From Firmicutes bacterium UBA4881 (GTDB lineage Bacteria; Bacillota; DTU065), in assembly GCA_002399235.1 (NCBI GenBank), contig DHDH01000039.1, positions 104,820-109,941 of the forward strand: DNA of 5,122 nt, read 5' to 3'. The notes below the pieces were generated by a model that had not been told where the DNA came from, did no database searches, and saw only the letters and a list, made by a program, of their open reading frames with translations. Both the position numbers and the translations under genes were made by a program. Of this stretch, positions 5,052 to 5,122 are shown piece after piece; positions within the stretch are counted from its first letter, which is position 1; the number at the start of each line of letters is the position of its first letter.

Positions 5052-5122
5052 GTGAATAATATCTTATCGTTAACAAAACTTCTTTTTTTTAGCTATTATC
5101 TTTCTTGGGGAGCACTTAGTCC
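5052..5122 (+). CDS. N-terminus of an unidentified, probably membrane protein (3'-truncated)
   Basis: An open frame begins with GTG at 5052 and runs to the end of the window, 23 complete codons. It reads (M)NNILSLTKLLFFSYYLSWG and onward, with a hydrophobic stretch from about residue 10. AGGGATGTGA at 5038-5047 is a good ribosome binding site, placed 4-10 bases ahead depending on pairing. The ATG at 5042 is followed at once by a stop, so GTG is the only sensible start. The short sequence resembles the beginning of some ABC-2-type exporter permeases, but too little is present for a family call. It follows a terminator and a candidate promoter, so it starts a new transcription unit. Confidence 0.55.
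   Translation, partial: MNNILSLTKLLFFSYYLSWGALS

Overview
The window looks like a stretch of AT-rich chromosome from a low-GC Gram-positive bacterium, probably a member of the Clostridia. The signs are strong AGGAGG-type ribosome binding sites, frequent GTG and TTG starts, the short clostridial form of a PerR-like Fur protein, and an isolated pyruvate-kinase C-terminal-domain protein next to lgt. All genes lie on the + strand and are tightly packed. I see no tRNA, rRNA, CRISPR array, insertion sequence or prophage gene, and no gene-free stretch longer than about 150 bases. Species-level placement is not possible from this sequence alone.

Left block (1-1346): the 3' end of a periplasmic-binding-protein-type lipoprotein gene (BtuF/FepB class) overlaps the start of a FecCD-family permease gene. 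Together they are part of an ABC importer for an iron chelate, haem or cobalamin. The ATPase that usually follows is not here.

Middle block (1343-4417): a promoter overlapping the permease stop codon drives a probable operon of trxB (thioredoxin reductase), lgt (prolipoprotein diacylglyceryl transferase), a pyruvate-kinase C-terminal-domain-like protein, and mutM (8-oxoguanine DNA glycosylase). Gene junctions are 17 nt, a 32-base overlap and 2 nt. An imperfect palindrome resembling CsoR/CstR-family operators sits between the -35 and -10 of this promoter, so transcription may respond to copper or reactive sulfur species.

Right block (4418-5122): after mutM there is an orphan, near-perfect Shine-Dalgarno sequence with no proper gene behind it, then an inverted repeat, a promoter with a candidate PerR-type box, and a PerR-like peroxide sensor starting at TTG. 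A rho-independent terminator follows, then a new promoter and the first 23 codons of an unidentified, probably membrane-bound, protein that runs off the window.

Functionally the window mixes metal or cofactor uptake, thiol redox control, lipoprotein maturation, oxidised-guanine repair and peroxide sensing. Each family is known. The less ordinary features are the trxB operator, the short N-terminus of the pyruvate-kinase-like protein, the Cys-substituted Lgt active-site loop, and the possible gene remnant after mutM. I found no convincing wholly new system.
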